From the NCBI GenBank assembly GCA_963971305.1, contig OZ020304.1:17032103-17096102 (forward strand): a DNA stretch of 64,000 nucleotides. The letters run 5' to 3'. Below, one piece after another: positions 34,861 through 46,828 of the stretch (position 1 is the first letter of the stretch; every line of letters starts with the position of its first letter). Made by a program: the position numbers and the translations under genes. The stretch is from Arcuatula senhousia. Its lineage: Eukaryota; Mollusca; Bivalvia; Mytilida; Mytilidae. A model generated the notes under the pieces. It did no database searches, was not told the DNA's origin, and worked only from the letters and a program-made list of their open reading frames with translations.

Positions 34861-36258
34861 ATAACAAAGCACAAACTAACACACAGTAAAAATCAAATCG
34901 ATAGAAGTTCAATTCAACAAGAGAGTATCTGAGACAAAAGGACAACAGGTAATTAACGGGACGTAAAGATACTCTCTTGAGAACACTCGAAGTTACTGAC
35001 AGCTAGCTAAGAAGCATCCATCGACTGATGTAAAAAAATCAAGTATGTCGATTTTAAATCCGACACAACACGTCAAACACTTGATTTGATGATGCATCAT
35101 CAAACCCGACATGGAAAATTATGCGTCGTTATATCTTTAAAATATCGTTTCATATACTATCAGATTTAAAGATGCTGATTTGCCAGAAACATACTGACGA
35201 GAAAACTGGAACACGTCTACTTTTACGGAGTAAAAATTTAAAAGGCACGTAGCAAGTAAAACAATCAACCTTCTTGGCTAATAAAAATACATCATAATCT
35301 GTTATGCAAAAATTAGAAAATTGAAAATTAATGCAAAACCAGTGACAAAACCCTCATTCATCCACTTGTTTATTTTTACACAAATATTTTTATTTAAACA
35401 CCACCCGGTCTTTTCAATTGATAAACAATTTTCCGAAAATTACCGAGCTCGCTTTGGACAACTGTTGAAATCGTCCCATTGACTAGTCAGACATATGTAT
35501 GATACTGACCAAGCTTTGTTAAATTGTTAAATTGTACGTTAGATAAGGAAATGCATAAATTAACGGAATAAAATCTAATTACAACCTTACACCGACAACG
35601 ACTAATTCATAATAATAATTAAAAAGGTATTACTTGGAAATGAAAGTAGAGTTCCAACCTGTGGGATTTCACTTTTCATCAATTCTACATGATATGTTTC
35701 CCCTTCCGTTTTTTTTTCGCCAGGTTTCTAAATGTACATTCTCTTACTAATACTACAAATTAAACACTGATACTCAGAAAATCTCACCAAACCTGACAGA
35801 ACCTGAATATTAATGTTGTTTTGGTCTGTTGAAGAAGCGCAAAATACTCTGAAAAGGAAATGACGTCATGGAATCCATAAAGAATAGTTTCATCCCCGCT
35901 TAATGTCGTCCAAGAATATTACAGGGATTTATAATTTGCACAAATAATTGAATTTCTAATAAGTAGTTATTGATCCATGATATTTGAACAACAACTTTCT
36001 CAAGTGCATATGATCATGATTTCTATGTAATTCTTTTTTTCAAGTTAGACTTAGCCTGTCAATCACATGTATATATTGTTTAAAAATTATAAATTTTCGA
36101 TGCTCGCTAAACAGGCAGGACCTTAATCGTATTATTTTGATTTTTTAAGCAATGTAAGTGATTTTAACTATAGATACAATTGTTTGAAGCTTACTATATA
36201 GTATTTGTGATATTTCTTCATTTTGTATGGGACAGATAAAGGTTATATAGTAGTGACT

Positions 36259-36423
36259 CAGAGGCGGATCCAGAAATTTTCTAAAGGGGGGTTCCACATA
36301 CTGGGTCCTGTGGGCCAAAAGGGGGGGGGGTGTTCCAGGCCAAATTTCCTGAAAATCTACACAAAAATTTAAATATTTCGGAGGAAAGGGGGGTTCCGTC
36401 TCCCTGCTCTGGATCCGCCACTG
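36259..36423. mobile_element. 165-bp MITE with CAGWGGCGGATCCAG ends
   Basis: The left end is CAGAGGCGGATCCAGAAAT and the right end in reverse complement is CAGTGGCGGATCCAGAGCA. TGACT flanks both ends directly (36254-36258, 36424-36428), a 5-bp target-site duplication. The interior has G-rich GGGGGGTTCC motifs. A related right end (AAGGATCCGCCCCTGGTG) stands alone at about 50626-50643. It is nested in the 35038-38026 element. Confidence 0.82.
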
Positions 36424-36424
36424 T

Positions 36425-36610
36425 GACTATAGGCTTAAAAGCCCCTACAACGACTTTTAAAAACAGGACTCGCTATGTGTCATGGGTCGTCATGATATAC
36501 CACCGCTAGAATTGGCTGTTCGGGTTACAAATGAACCAGATACAGGATCCGTCTCCCACAACGTGGATGTTATGGTCTGAATATGGGAGACTTGTCTACG
36601 ACATCATTTG
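36425..36610 (+). other. Short protein-like stretch, unassigned
   Basis: A 32-codon frame from ATG at 36482 to TGA at 36578-36580 starts MGRHDIPPLELAV. An overlapping frame contains NWLFGLQMNQIQDP and SEYGRLVYDII. Neither has a known motif. The stretch may be a relic of an element exon inside the 3-kb element. I do not call it a gene. Confidence 0.2.
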
Positions 36611-38026
36611 ATATTTGTTTATGAAATGTTAAAATGACGTCACATATTCACGTGATAATTTAATAAGGTTATCAAGTCCTCCAACGGGCACGATGGGCCT
36701 TAATACTGGGACTAAACATGACTTGAACACTTTCGGCTGTTTCGTTCAGGTAAAATCGCGAATTTAATCACTAAATGTGTAAGGAAAAGACAAACATTCC
36801 TCTTTAGATTCATTTTATTGATCGCATCGAACATTACAAAAACTATGTTTCATACTATCATATCAATCTAAACAGAAGGTAAAAAACCAGGAATCAAACT
36901 AGTTTCTTTATAGATATATCAATATACTACCCAATATATGAAAGAATTATCTACAGTATTGAATAAAAGTATATGTCCTTAAGATATGTGTTCTGACAAT
37001 GCCCAAAAGATAAACAAATGCAACGAAACAGTAAAACGCGAGTGGGCGAATTCAATAAACTTGAGAAATCTTTTTCGAGGCCGGCTCTGGTGAATAGACC
37101 AGCATTTATGGTCTGAAACTTAAAAGTGTATTGTTTTCAGCTTAAGGAGGTACATGCCACATCCATCAATTTTTTTTCTGTCAATGAGTTTTCTTTGAAA
37201 TTTGTTATTTTGGATGCGCTATGAAATGCTCTTTGAAAATTCAATTTCAAAAGGACATGCTTCCGACTTGGGTTTTTGATATAACATGTATAAATGACTC
37301 CAAAGTCGGGTTGATTTTCATTGAAATGTAAAAGAAAGTTACCAATTGCAAAGGAATTTCGTTTCTGTAAAAAAAATTGTCAATGAATTTTTGTAATTGT
37401 TTGGTATAATATAGGGCTTGTATAATGCATTAGAAAAAGGGTGCTCCTCATTTCGTTTTTCAAAAAGTATGCCAAAAAGCCAAAAAAAGAGCCAAAATGG
37501 CATATTTTGACACAAAGTATCTCCCTTTGCAAAAATACCGAAAACACAATTTTACTTTGTTTTAGGAAAATTATTATCAAAATAAACACAAAATTTAGTA
37601 AAACAAATTATTTAAATAATTTTCAAATCAAACTAAAAGTCTTTAGCATGGAAATATTTTTAGATTTAAATAACCTTGTAAAACAAAGTAATATGGTAAT
37701 TTGAATTTTAATTTTGGCTGATCATGGGACCACTGTCATGCACTCCCTTAATGGGTAAAAATTATCCCTCATTATGAATTTTAAATGTTTCCTTTCTTTT
37801 TTTAAACAAGTTGAGTTTTTATTGTTCTTGAAACACAAACAATCTTTTTTGCAATAATTGACCCCACACAAAGTGGGGAAAAATATTGATAATTTGATTT
37901 TATACTTAAATGTATGTCATTTTTTAGCATTTCAGCAGTCAAGTGTGTCGGTTTTGTGTAATGATACATCACCAAATTATTAATTGTTTGACGTGTTGTG
38001 TCGGATTTAGAACTGACATACTTGAT

Positions 38027-39079
38027 ATAAAATTGTATCGCTTACACTTATTCCATATCCCATTATCTTCTATATTATTAAAGAACCTTTGTTTGGCGCG
38101 GTTAAGTCCGTATAACTGAACCTTTCCCGGAGGCTTTATAAAAGAAAATTGAAAACGCTACAAAGGAATTAAAAAAAAAAATTGAATATTTGTTACAGAT
38201 CGACCTTTGGTAAAATCAGAAATAAATGCTTTGCTCATTTGAGCCCATACGGTGCTTTTCAAACTTTGTGGGTTATCAAATCATGCTCACATATTCCTGT
38301 ACTTTAAGTAAGTGAATATTTTCTTGTAGTTCTTTTATCACTGGCAATGGTTCTGATACCTTTGCTTCAAAGAGCCGTCAGGGGTATTGACCATAAAACA
38401 TTAAATAAGGAAAAAGCTATATATGTGAACAGTATTGTTATATTTGACATAAAATAGAATAAAGCCATGATTTTTTTAACTGATATTTTTTTACATTGAC
38501 ACGTGTTGGTTTAACTGTAAAAACCCAGGTTTTTTTCATAAAAAAGAAATAAATCTTATTTGATGATCATTTGAGACAAATAAATAGTTGCCCCATGTGT
38601 TAAGCCAATTCTAATATAAAATATAATTTACTTCAGGGACACATATATTGAAAAAAAATTCGATAGAAAATAATGTTTTTTTTTAACTAGAATTTTATAG
38701 CGGTCTTCCGTGGAAGACATTTGTGGCCTACCTATTCAAATATTGGCCAATAGGAGGAACATAAAGATAAGTTATTCATTAAATTGCTCCAAGGCATATT
38801 ATCTATGAAAATCTGGTGAATATGTGAATATCAAGGCATAAAACCACTTATCGGGATATAGAATAGGATAAAACTAAATGCCAAAATCAAGATGCTATGA
38901 CATGAAGATGAACTGTGAAGGTTCGCGCTGCTGATGGAGTTTTAATTCCCCGATGTTAACCCGCTCCGGCACCAACACTTTTGTGTTGGAGAACACATCA
39001 AAGCTTTTAATTATCCATTAAATTTCAAAATTGTCTAAACCCTAAGGTTCTTCCTACCCCAGACATGTGTGGATCATCT
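38027..39079. other. No gene seen
   Basis: 38030-38080 (CTTACACTTATTCCATATCC) is a third copy of the repeat edge seen at 12383 and 34545. The rest is unassigned AT-rich sequence. Confidence 0.45.
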
Positions 39080-39260
39080 TAGTTATAATTTGGTTCCCCA
39101 GTTCGGTATTTTTGGATTTATTATTCTATGTTCTTCATAATCATATTGGTTTTGGCTTTTTCCGTATTTTTTGTAGAGCGCCTCTGTAAGTTTTTAATAG
39201 ACGAAACGCGCCTCAGGCGAGGCAAAATTTATTATCTGGAACTTTGTTGTCATTTAAATG
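39080..39260 (+). mobile_element. Retroelement tail with TAGACGAAACGCGCCTC
   Basis: TTGGTTCCCCAGTTCGGTAT, TTTATTATTCTATGTTCTTC, TTTTTGTAGAGCGCCTC and TAGACGAAACGCGCCTCAGG form a tail that I associate with bivalve retroelements from memory. A diverged inverted copy is at 53585-53755. The class is uncertain. Confidence 0.5.
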
Positions 39261-39399
39261 CCCAGAAAACTACCACTGAACTTTTTATGACGGAAAGTGC
39301 AAAAGTGACTACTATATATGCAAAATGGTGCAGGTGACATTGAATCGGTGTTGAGTTTGTTTGTTGTTTAAATGATTGGGGTTTTTTGTGTGATTTTGT

Positions 39400-39610
39400 T
39401 TATTTCCGGTTGTTTTTTGTGATTGTATGTTTTCTTTGTCGTTAGTTTGCGTTGTTGATTGATATTTAGTTATTTTGTGTTTCCGTGTTTGGCATGTTGT
39501 CTGTTTTTGTCCCGTTCTTGTTGGTGTTTACTGGTTTTGTATTAGCCCTTTCGGACTTTTGACATTCGGATACCCCATTGGTACCTCTGCTTCTTTGACA
39601 TTTGAATGCC
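39400..39610 (+). mobile_element. RT-family 3' tail
   Basis: TTGATTGATATTTAGTTATT, GGCATGTTGTCTGTTTTTGT, CCCGTTCTTGTTGGTGTTTA and ACTTTTGACATTCGGATACC match the tail at 46680-46815 almost word for word. The coding part is absent. The open frames on both strands here are shadows. Confidence 0.8.
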
Positions 39611-40441
39611 TCATTTGTACTTTTTTGCCTACTCCATACGCTCTGAACATTTTCCATCTTAAAAATTGTTGTTCTATTTTTTCTATCATTAACAGTTCAT
39701 TTGGGTCAACCAGTCCATTTTTTCGCTAGAATGCTTGTCCTTAGAAATAGGCATATAATTAAACAAAACCTAATAGACATCGGATCAGCTCTAACCTTAA
39801 AATCTACTAGAAACGGCTTAGTGATTAAGGCAGATAGGTCTGATAAGACCCTATAAATATATATCTTGATCTGAAACTACAAAGTATGAAGGAAGCGATT
39901 TCTCCTTGTCTTATTTTCAATACCATTTTTTAACATTTTGTTGGGTTTTTTTCAATAATAGGGGTTTCGCCTAATACCTAAGTGGTTTTTTTTTACTTTT
40001 ATTAAGATCGTTATATATCAGATTTATTCCTAAGTGCTGTTTTGGACTATTATTTCAACTATAATACTATAAAGAGAATGACGGATGAAGAGGTGTTTAC
40101 ACAAACGTTCTATATAGATATTTTCAAGCACATTGCTGAAAAAATATACTAGATAAAAATATTTAATACTTGATAAATATTATGCTAAAACAAGCAGTAA
40201 ACACAAGTTACAAATTGTTCAGAACATTTTTTTTTCTTCTGTTGCCTTGTTGTTGTGTTTGCTCTCACACACACAAACATTTTTTTCATTGCTGCAAGTA
40301 AAATCAAATAATTCTTTTTCCTTTTTTATCTTTCTACCAAATTCGGTACATGCCGGGCTATACATATTATATTATATTCTTAGTAATACACGCTGCTGAA
40401 ATAGCTTATAATAACATGGTTGTATTTGTTATGTAAATGTT
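39611..40441. other. No feature recognised
   Basis: AT-rich sequence with no coding or repeat signal that I can support. Confidence 0.4.
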
Positions 40442-40446
40442 TAAAT

Positions 40447-41026
40447 CAGTCAGGGACCACCCTTGTAGCAGTGAATTTAATTCACCCATTGAAGTGATAC
40501 AAATTCACTTGCTCAAGTAAATATGATTTGTTAACTAGCTAAATTCACTTGTACAAGTGATTTTAGGCAAAATGTTAAATCTTTGATCATCTGTAATGAT
40601 GCTATATAATTTTTTTATGTGGTCAGCAGTATTTTTCTTCTATAGATCTAAATTGAAACTTTATATATCAATCAAAATCATCTGGACGCAGAAGAATTTG
40701 AGTGGGCGCATAAGCTTTGAAAGTAGGTCCCTCGAGAAATCAAATGGCTATTAATTTGCACTTACTGTGTCTTTGAAGAAGAAATTTAATCAATCAGACA
40801 AGCTATATCCATAATGATACTAATGAAGTGCAGAAATTGTAAATTTGTTCTTAAATAAACCAAAAAAAAAGAAATTTCATTTAATGGCTTTATTAATTTG
40901 ATAAATCAAAAGTTCACTGGAACCAGTGAAATTTATTCAGGCATATCTGTGTTCACTTATATCAGTGATTTGATTTCATTTGTTCAAGTGAAACAAATTC
41001 ACTTGTATAAGAATGATCCCTGACTG
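40447..41026. mobile_element. 580-bp TIR element with TTCACTTG/CAAGTGAA palindromes
   Basis: The left end is CAGTCAGGGACCACCCTT and the right end in reverse complement is CAGTCAGGGATCATTCTT. TAAAT flanks both ends directly (40442-40446, 41027-41031), a 5-bp target duplication. Near each end there are dyads such as TTCACTTGTACAAGTGA (40546-40562), TTCACTGGAACCAGTGAA (40913-40930) and TTCACTTATATCAGTGA. The AT-rich centre is non-coding. It is non-autonomous; the superfamily is not assigned. Confidence 0.82.
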
Positions 41027-41031
41027 TAAAT

Positions 41032-42670
41032 TATTGTATCGTGTCATTGTATATTTGGCTGCAAGACACCATGATTGGCAATACAAGACTTTCTATTTCT
41101 ATATGTTGTTCTGTTTTTCATAGACAGAAAAAATAAAGTGGTCATCCCTTAACAGTTGCTTTATATTGACCATCATTTAGCCTTTAGTTTTTTACTGAAC
41201 CTGGGCACCTGTAAGACACCTGTAAGGTTTGGATCCCTGAGGAAATATGACAATCAACTTGTTCTGATATATGATTCTTGTTTTTCGTGTGTCAATGTAA
41301 CAAAAACGCGATGTAGGATATGATTTCAACATATGAATTGTCAATCAACTGTTGCATAGCAGTAAAAACAATACGCAAAATTTGAGAAGGGTGTTTTATC
41401 ATAGCTAAAAAAAACATGTCATTTAGAAAATAAAGCTAACTGTTCAGTCATTCTATGTTCATTTTATCATCCTTTTTGTTTGTTTCTCCATTTACACTAC
41501 TTGTGAGTAAAACCAATCAGACATGTCAGAGACTGATAAATTTTACATTTGTATCGATAAAATGGTTGTTCGAACGCAACAGTCTTTTTTTGCCCACAGC
41601 AAACAATGAGTTTTGTTACATACGATATATTCATGATATTAAGGCTTCATTTTATCTAACTAAGCGACAAATTTACAAAACATATACGATGTTCATTAAT
41701 AAAACAAAACCTTAGGCAACATTGGATGTGAAGGAGATGAAATATGGATGCATTTATCAAAAATAGCAAAATAATCTGATTTACCAATAACATACAGTTG
41801 TAAGTATGCACAGTGGTGCAAATATGTTTGCGTAATCAACAATAAAGTTCATAAAATATTTTAAGCAGAAATGTGGTGGGCATGTCATACAAAATGAATA
41901 ACCGATAGATAATTTAATGTGTTTGTTCACAAATACACTCAAAACAAAATATTCAAATTTCGATACTTATAACGAAATATTTATAATATTTTCCCTCTTA
42001 TCTTGCACTTGTTTTTTTTTTATTTCATTCTTTTAATATAAAGATTTATTGCCCTAAAATTAATTTATCCTGCATATAAATTTATAAACAAAGCCAATCC
42101 TATTATGGTAAAGATAATTTTATCAAATTATTAGTTTCTTTACTAGGGTAATATATATATTTGTTCTACAATGTATTTAGTTGCAACAAATCAAGATTAA
42201 TACAAAATTATAATACTCTTTGCTTCATACATTTTTATTTTATCATTCGGTTCTTACCCAGCAGTTTGTTTATTCGATTACTTGTTACATATGAGGAAGA
42301 TAAATTTTCAACAGAAATTGGATGCATTGAGAAAGATCCCAACAAAAATTAGTATCCGGCAATAAAGTAGAACTGAAACAGACCAAGTGTCGTCGTAAAT
42401 TGTTTTTTCTAAACAATAAATGTCTTAGTAAAACATATAATTTTAAGCCTGAAACTCACATTTGATCAATATACGACTCAGAAACTTGTCTAAAATTACA
42501 AGTCTGAGGAAAGTTCAACTGAAAATGGAGCAGCTTTAATTATTTTTCTTTAAAAGTGTTCATTTCTGAAAACTATGAACAATCTAAATTTGATTAATTA
42601 TTCTTTATCGTTTTTCTTTCTTTTTTATTTTACTTTTGAAATATTCTTTGCACTTAAAAAAATATGACCA
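41032..42670. other. No gene seen
   Basis: AT-rich sequence. The short frame at 41455-41715 starts in the ATGTTCATTTTATCATC phrase shared with 22536 and 22649, so it is probably repeat-derived. Confidence 0.4.
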
Positions 42671-42674
42671 TGAA

Positions 42675-43252
42675 AGAAGCAAAGGTGTACCAAAGGAGTA
42701 ATCAAACATCGTTATTCCGAAAAGACAAAGACAAAATTGATAGACAAAAGTATCCTCACAACAAACAAATCACACATAAAAACCAAACCGCAATTAGCAA
42801 CTAAACGAGAGTACACGCGGTTGTTCCGTAAAAGTTAGGAGTTCCTGATTGCTATTGCACATTCCTCACGTTGCCAAAGATCGATTTAGTGTTGGTCAAA
42901 TCCGAACAGGCTGACATTACCAAACTTCATGTCAAACCAAAAGCTTTGAGAGGCGGTAGCACCGTAATGGTCTACAAGCATATGATGTCTTCCGTAAAAT
43001 ATCTTGAGTGATGACAACAACCTGGGACCAACGTGCCCTTGTGTAAACAAAATTGCTTATCAGCCGTGTTGCTCTATCAAGGAAGTCAAAATACTCCCTA
43101 GAATGAATCTGGAATAACGACTAAATTGTGATACGTAAACTCCAGATGCCGCAACACAGAACGGGAAAGTTGACTATTAGTCATTACGTTTGTCATAAAG
43201 TTTTGCACAAACCTTTAGCCCTCCTGGTGTGTCAATTTCGAGAAATAAATCC
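42675..43252 (-). pseudogene. RT-family C-terminal relic with 3' tail
   Basis: On the minus strand the fragment begins near 43252 with DLFLEIDTPGGLK and LYDKRND. After gaps it continues through a segment matching SSLKKFYGRHHALID (42965-43010) and into the family tail, whose end (reverse of GAAGCAAAGGTGTACCAAAG) lies near 42675. There are many stops and frameshifts. It extends slightly further 5' than the 33.3-kb copy. The plus-strand frame at 43128-43316 is a shadow. Confidence 0.75.
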
Positions 43253-43259
43253 AAACATG

Positions 43260-44600
43260 AATAAAAAATTGTCAACCTTTTTCAAATATTCAAAACTAGA
43301 GGAAAAAATCACATAATGGATTACATGTAATCAGCTATGTATAATATACCACACATTTTACTTAATAATGTTTTTCTTATCTTTTAAAATTATATTAGAA
43401 TTCTTATCTACTGGACATACAGTATGAAATTTCACAGTTTGTGCGCATAGCCAAGTTTTAACAGACGCGTTTTAATCGAGGTTATTGTAAGTCTTTTATC
43501 TGTAATATGCCATCTGTAGACACATAAGCAGCGGTGTATAGGCAAAGGTTTAATCAACGTAATAAAAGACCCTAAACAAGATTTTTATAACACAGACATA
43601 TAGATACGAAACCGAAAATGAATGCCACAAAAATAGCATTTTAATACATGTATCATAATTCTGTAAGGTATGGGGTGGGACAGGATGCGTTAAACGCCCT
43701 TTGCTACGCATATGCAGTAGTTACATTTCATGGTGGAGGAAATTGAAGTACCCGTAAGCAACCCCTAAGCTTGTACAGAATGTCATATTAAGCAACATCA
43801 ACAACAAGTATAACCGTTGAAATTATGTTTCGCCTATCGGCACCATCACAAAACGCATTAAAAGTTTACCTAGAGGTTTATAAAAGTCAAGGTAATGTGG
43901 CAGGTGACTGAATGACATTTAAGTGTGGACAACTAAAGTGATTCTAGGTATCATAGTCATTAAACATACTAAACATACTTAAGGTTAATGAGGACACCTG
44001 ACTCTGAAAATATCTGCTCATTACAAATCTCTTTTTTGCCTTAAATATCAAATAATGTTGATATCTTCCATATAAAACTAAAATAAAGATAGGTCACCAG
44101 GCTTGTTTTTTCCATATAAGAGGTTCAAAGTTTGACTAAATTACAATGGCTATTAAAGGAAAGGACATATAAAATGCATAAAATCACTGCTCAAGAACTT
44201 ACATTACAAATTTGATTTTATTAGATCAGAATTAATATTATTAAGCAAACTTTGTAATAAGAATGAGAAAAAAGGGGGTCACAAACTTCGTTTTGAATCT
44301 GCCTGTAGAATCCTTTGTATTTTGATGGTCATATTTTATATGGATTATCTCCCTTGATATTTTCAAAACAATGATTTATAAAGTAAATAGTCATTTCTCT
44401 GTTTAAAAAATATTATTATATGTTAAACATTTCTTTGATTAACTCATTTAATCATTTTTTTATGTATTTATTGATATGCTATAATTTTTTTGCATATTTA
44501 GATTTGCTTGGTCACACGACACCTGTCCTCATTAACCTTAATATAAGCGGCTTAGCACAAAAACACTAAATTAACAGTCATTTATTGTAATAAAAAGACA
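43260..44600. other. No gene seen
   Basis: 43660-43910 (GGGATGGGACAGGATGCG-like text, AAAAGTCAAGGTAATGTGGC) resembles 26870-26900 of the 3.75-kb element and may be a related dispersed repeat. The remainder is unassigned. Confidence 0.4.
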
Positions 44601-44604
44601 AGGA

Positions 44605-44940
44605 CAGAATGATGAGATGGTTTCAGATAAAACGACCATAATCTCATTCAGCAAATCCTGAATATCAAATACCTAGCCATTATTCTTTTTCAAGAAATTA
44701 ATTTTCCACGAGACTCTTACAAAGAAAGAAGTTTATGGCCTGAAAAAAAAACATTTGTACAAAGTCACTGAAGCGTACACATGAGGTCAGGATTATTCAG
44801 CATATTAACAGTTGCGTAGACCATAACCCAATTTTGATGCCTAGCTAAAATACTTTTTAAGAAATTAATGTTCTACTAAATTCTAAAAAGGAAGTTTACA
44901 CACTGAAAAATGACCTCAGTTCACAAAGTCACAGAAGCCA
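44605..44940. repeat. ~180-bp repeats related to 27700-28390
   Basis: ACGACCATAATCTCATTCAG (44633) and GTTGCGTAGACCATAACCCA (44812) begin two units that also share GAAATTAATTTTC/GAAATTAATGTTC, AAAGAAAGAAGTTTA/AAAAAGGAAGTTTA and CAAAGTCACTGAAGC/CAAAGTCACAGAAGC. Confidence 0.6.
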
Positions 44941-45190
44941 AACAAGAGGCTCCAATAAGCCTGAATCGCTCACCAGATCTATGTGCCTGAAGTATAGGCT
45001 ATTAGACAAAATACATTTGACCTAAACGGTTCATTACATTTGTAGTTTAATAAGGTGGTCGTCTGACAATATCATTTAATTTAATGTAAGAGTAATATTT
45101 TAGCAATTGAAACTTATTTTAACTATTTTCTTCCTTCAACATTCTAAGAGGAATAACCCTTAAAACCGTATTAAAATGTTAATCTAATAA

Positions 45191-45410
45191 GTGGGTGTCA
45201 CAGCCCTTTTGGTACGCGGTATTCCGTGCTTTTTCAAGGGTATTCGGTACGCCAAGGTGTGGTACACGGTACGCGATGTTCCGAATTTTTAGGCTTTTGG
45301 TACGCGTACGCAATGATCTTTAGAGTATTCGGTATTCCAGTCTTTCTAACGGTATTCTGTCCTTTTTTAAACGGTATTCGGTATTCCTGGGGCGGGGGCT
45401 GTGACACCCC
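45191..45410. mobile_element. 220-bp MITE with GGGTGTCACAGCCC ends
   Basis: The left end is GTGGGTGTCACAGCCC and the right end in reverse complement is GGGGTGTCACAGCCC. CTAATAA flanks both ends (45184-45190, 45411-45417), a 7-bp direct repeat, or an imperfect 8-bp one as for hAT-type insertion. The interior repeats GGTACGCGGTATTCCG and GGTATTCGGTATTCC, and includes GGTGTGGTACACGGTACGCG, which resembles the minisatellite at 53990-54295. Confidence 0.8.
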
Positions 45411-46179
45411 CTAATAACATATTTCGTAGATAATTATATGCTTAACAATATGCAATTAACGTTTCTCAAAGATCTCATATAGATTTCAAAATATTGAGCT
45501 TATTACATTTTTGTAAGTTCAGAATTTATTAAAATCAAGATAAAAGGCAATTATTCTTTCATGGGTTGTTGAATCGTCCTCAAAATTTCAGGACATGTAG
45601 ATCTTGAGGTGCTGATCACTTTTGTTCTTTTTCTAAAATTAAAAAATCTGTCACCCTTTCTGAGTTGTAAGCATAAAACTGCAATTTACCCCTATTTTCT
45701 TTTTTGCCACAGCAGCCATGTTTTACAACCAATCAAAAGTCCCCACATCAGTTCTATACACCTCATGCTAATAAATAACTATACTAAGTTTGGTTTCAAT
45801 TGAACTTATGGTGCCAGAGGAGATAAAATTTTAATGTAATGAGGAAATGCTGTGAAAATTGTCAATTTTGACGTTTTGAAGGGGGAAAAACTCCATAAAG
45901 GAATGGTCCTTCAACGTTAACCCTATTACATATTTGGTAGATCTCGATGTGCTCAACGACAATATGTAATTTCTCAAATATCTTGTATAGTGTTAAATTT
46001 TTTTACAAAATTTGCTAAAAATCCTCAAAAAGGGCAATAAATCCTACATGGTTTGTTGGATTTTCTTCAACATTTTAGAGCTGGTAAATCTTGGGATGCT
46101 GATCACTTTGAAATTGCCAGACTTTGATATCTGAAGCTGTAGCTAAGTTATTTGCAAAAAAAATGCAATTTTCCCCTAT

Positions 46180-46828
46180 GATCTACATCTACATCTACAT
46201 CTTGAAATTGACTCTAAAGGAAGACTTTCAACAAGGCTCTATGACAAACGTGATGACTTCAATTTTCCAATCGTCAACTTCCCTTTCTTGTGTAGCAACA
46301 TTCCGTCCGCTCCAGCTTATGGAGTTTACGTATCTCAATTGATTCGTTACTCCAGAGCGTGCGGGACTTACATCGATTTCCTTAGCAGAGCGACACGTCT
46401 GACACAAAAATTGCTCACACAGGGTTATGTTGCTCCTCGATTGCTGTCTTCACTCAAGAAATTTTACGGAAGACATCATGCACTTATAGACAAATATGGG
46501 ATTTCGATCTCTCAGATGAGTGCAGATGTCGGTTTGTCATAGGGTGTTGATTTGTCTTCCTTTACCGGATTTGACACGCTGAATGGACTATTGGCAACAC
46601 GACGGGTGTGCTATAGCAAGCAGGAACTGCTTACTCTTCCGGAGCACCTGAGTTCACTCTTGTTTCGACTGGAGTTCGCGTTGTTGATTGATATTCAGTG
46701 GTTTTGTGTTTCCTTGTTTTACATGTTGTCTGTTTTTGTCCTGTTCTTGTTGGTGTTTACTGGTTTTGTCTCTGCCCTTTCGGACTTATGACATTCGGAT
46801 ACCCCATTGGTACCTCTGCTTGCTTCAT
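46180..46828 (+). pseudogene. 5'-truncated RT-family element, intact C-terminal frame
   Basis: From 46180 an uninterrupted frame of 120 codons runs to TAG at 46540-46542. Landmarks in order: DLHLHLHLEIDSKGRL, YDKRDDFNFPIVNFPFLC, YGVYVSQLIRYSRACG, LTQKLLTQGYV and LKKFYGRHHALIDKYG. I recognise this from memory as the C-terminal region of a bivalve reverse-transcriptase ORF whose upstream part carries GIPMGTNCAPLLAD. No start codon is expected because the 5' part is missing. The 3' untranslated tail runs to 46828. CTAT occurs at both junctions (46176-46179, 46829-46832), a possible 4-bp target duplication, and the insert splits the Helitron-like element. The family class (Penelope-like or LINE-like) is not settled here. 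Confidence 0.85.

Larger units (their letters stand above)
35038..38026. mobile_element. ~3-kb TIR element
   Basis: The left end ATCAAGTATGTCGATTTTAA (35038) and the right end, in reverse complement ATCAAGTATGTCAGTTCTAA (ending 38026), share ATCCGACACAACACGTCAAAC and a weaker match out to about 75-90 bp (GATGCATCAT / GATGTATCAT, CCGACA). No convincing target duplication: flanks are A-rich on both sides. The interior is non-coding and contains a 165-bp MITE at 36259-36423. It is probably non-autonomous. Confidence 0.65.

Noticed and set aside
35030..38035. TAAAA-type target-site duplication around the 3-kb element
   Set aside because: The left flank is an A run and the right flank is ATAAAATT. 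The match is no better than chance in AT-rich DNA.
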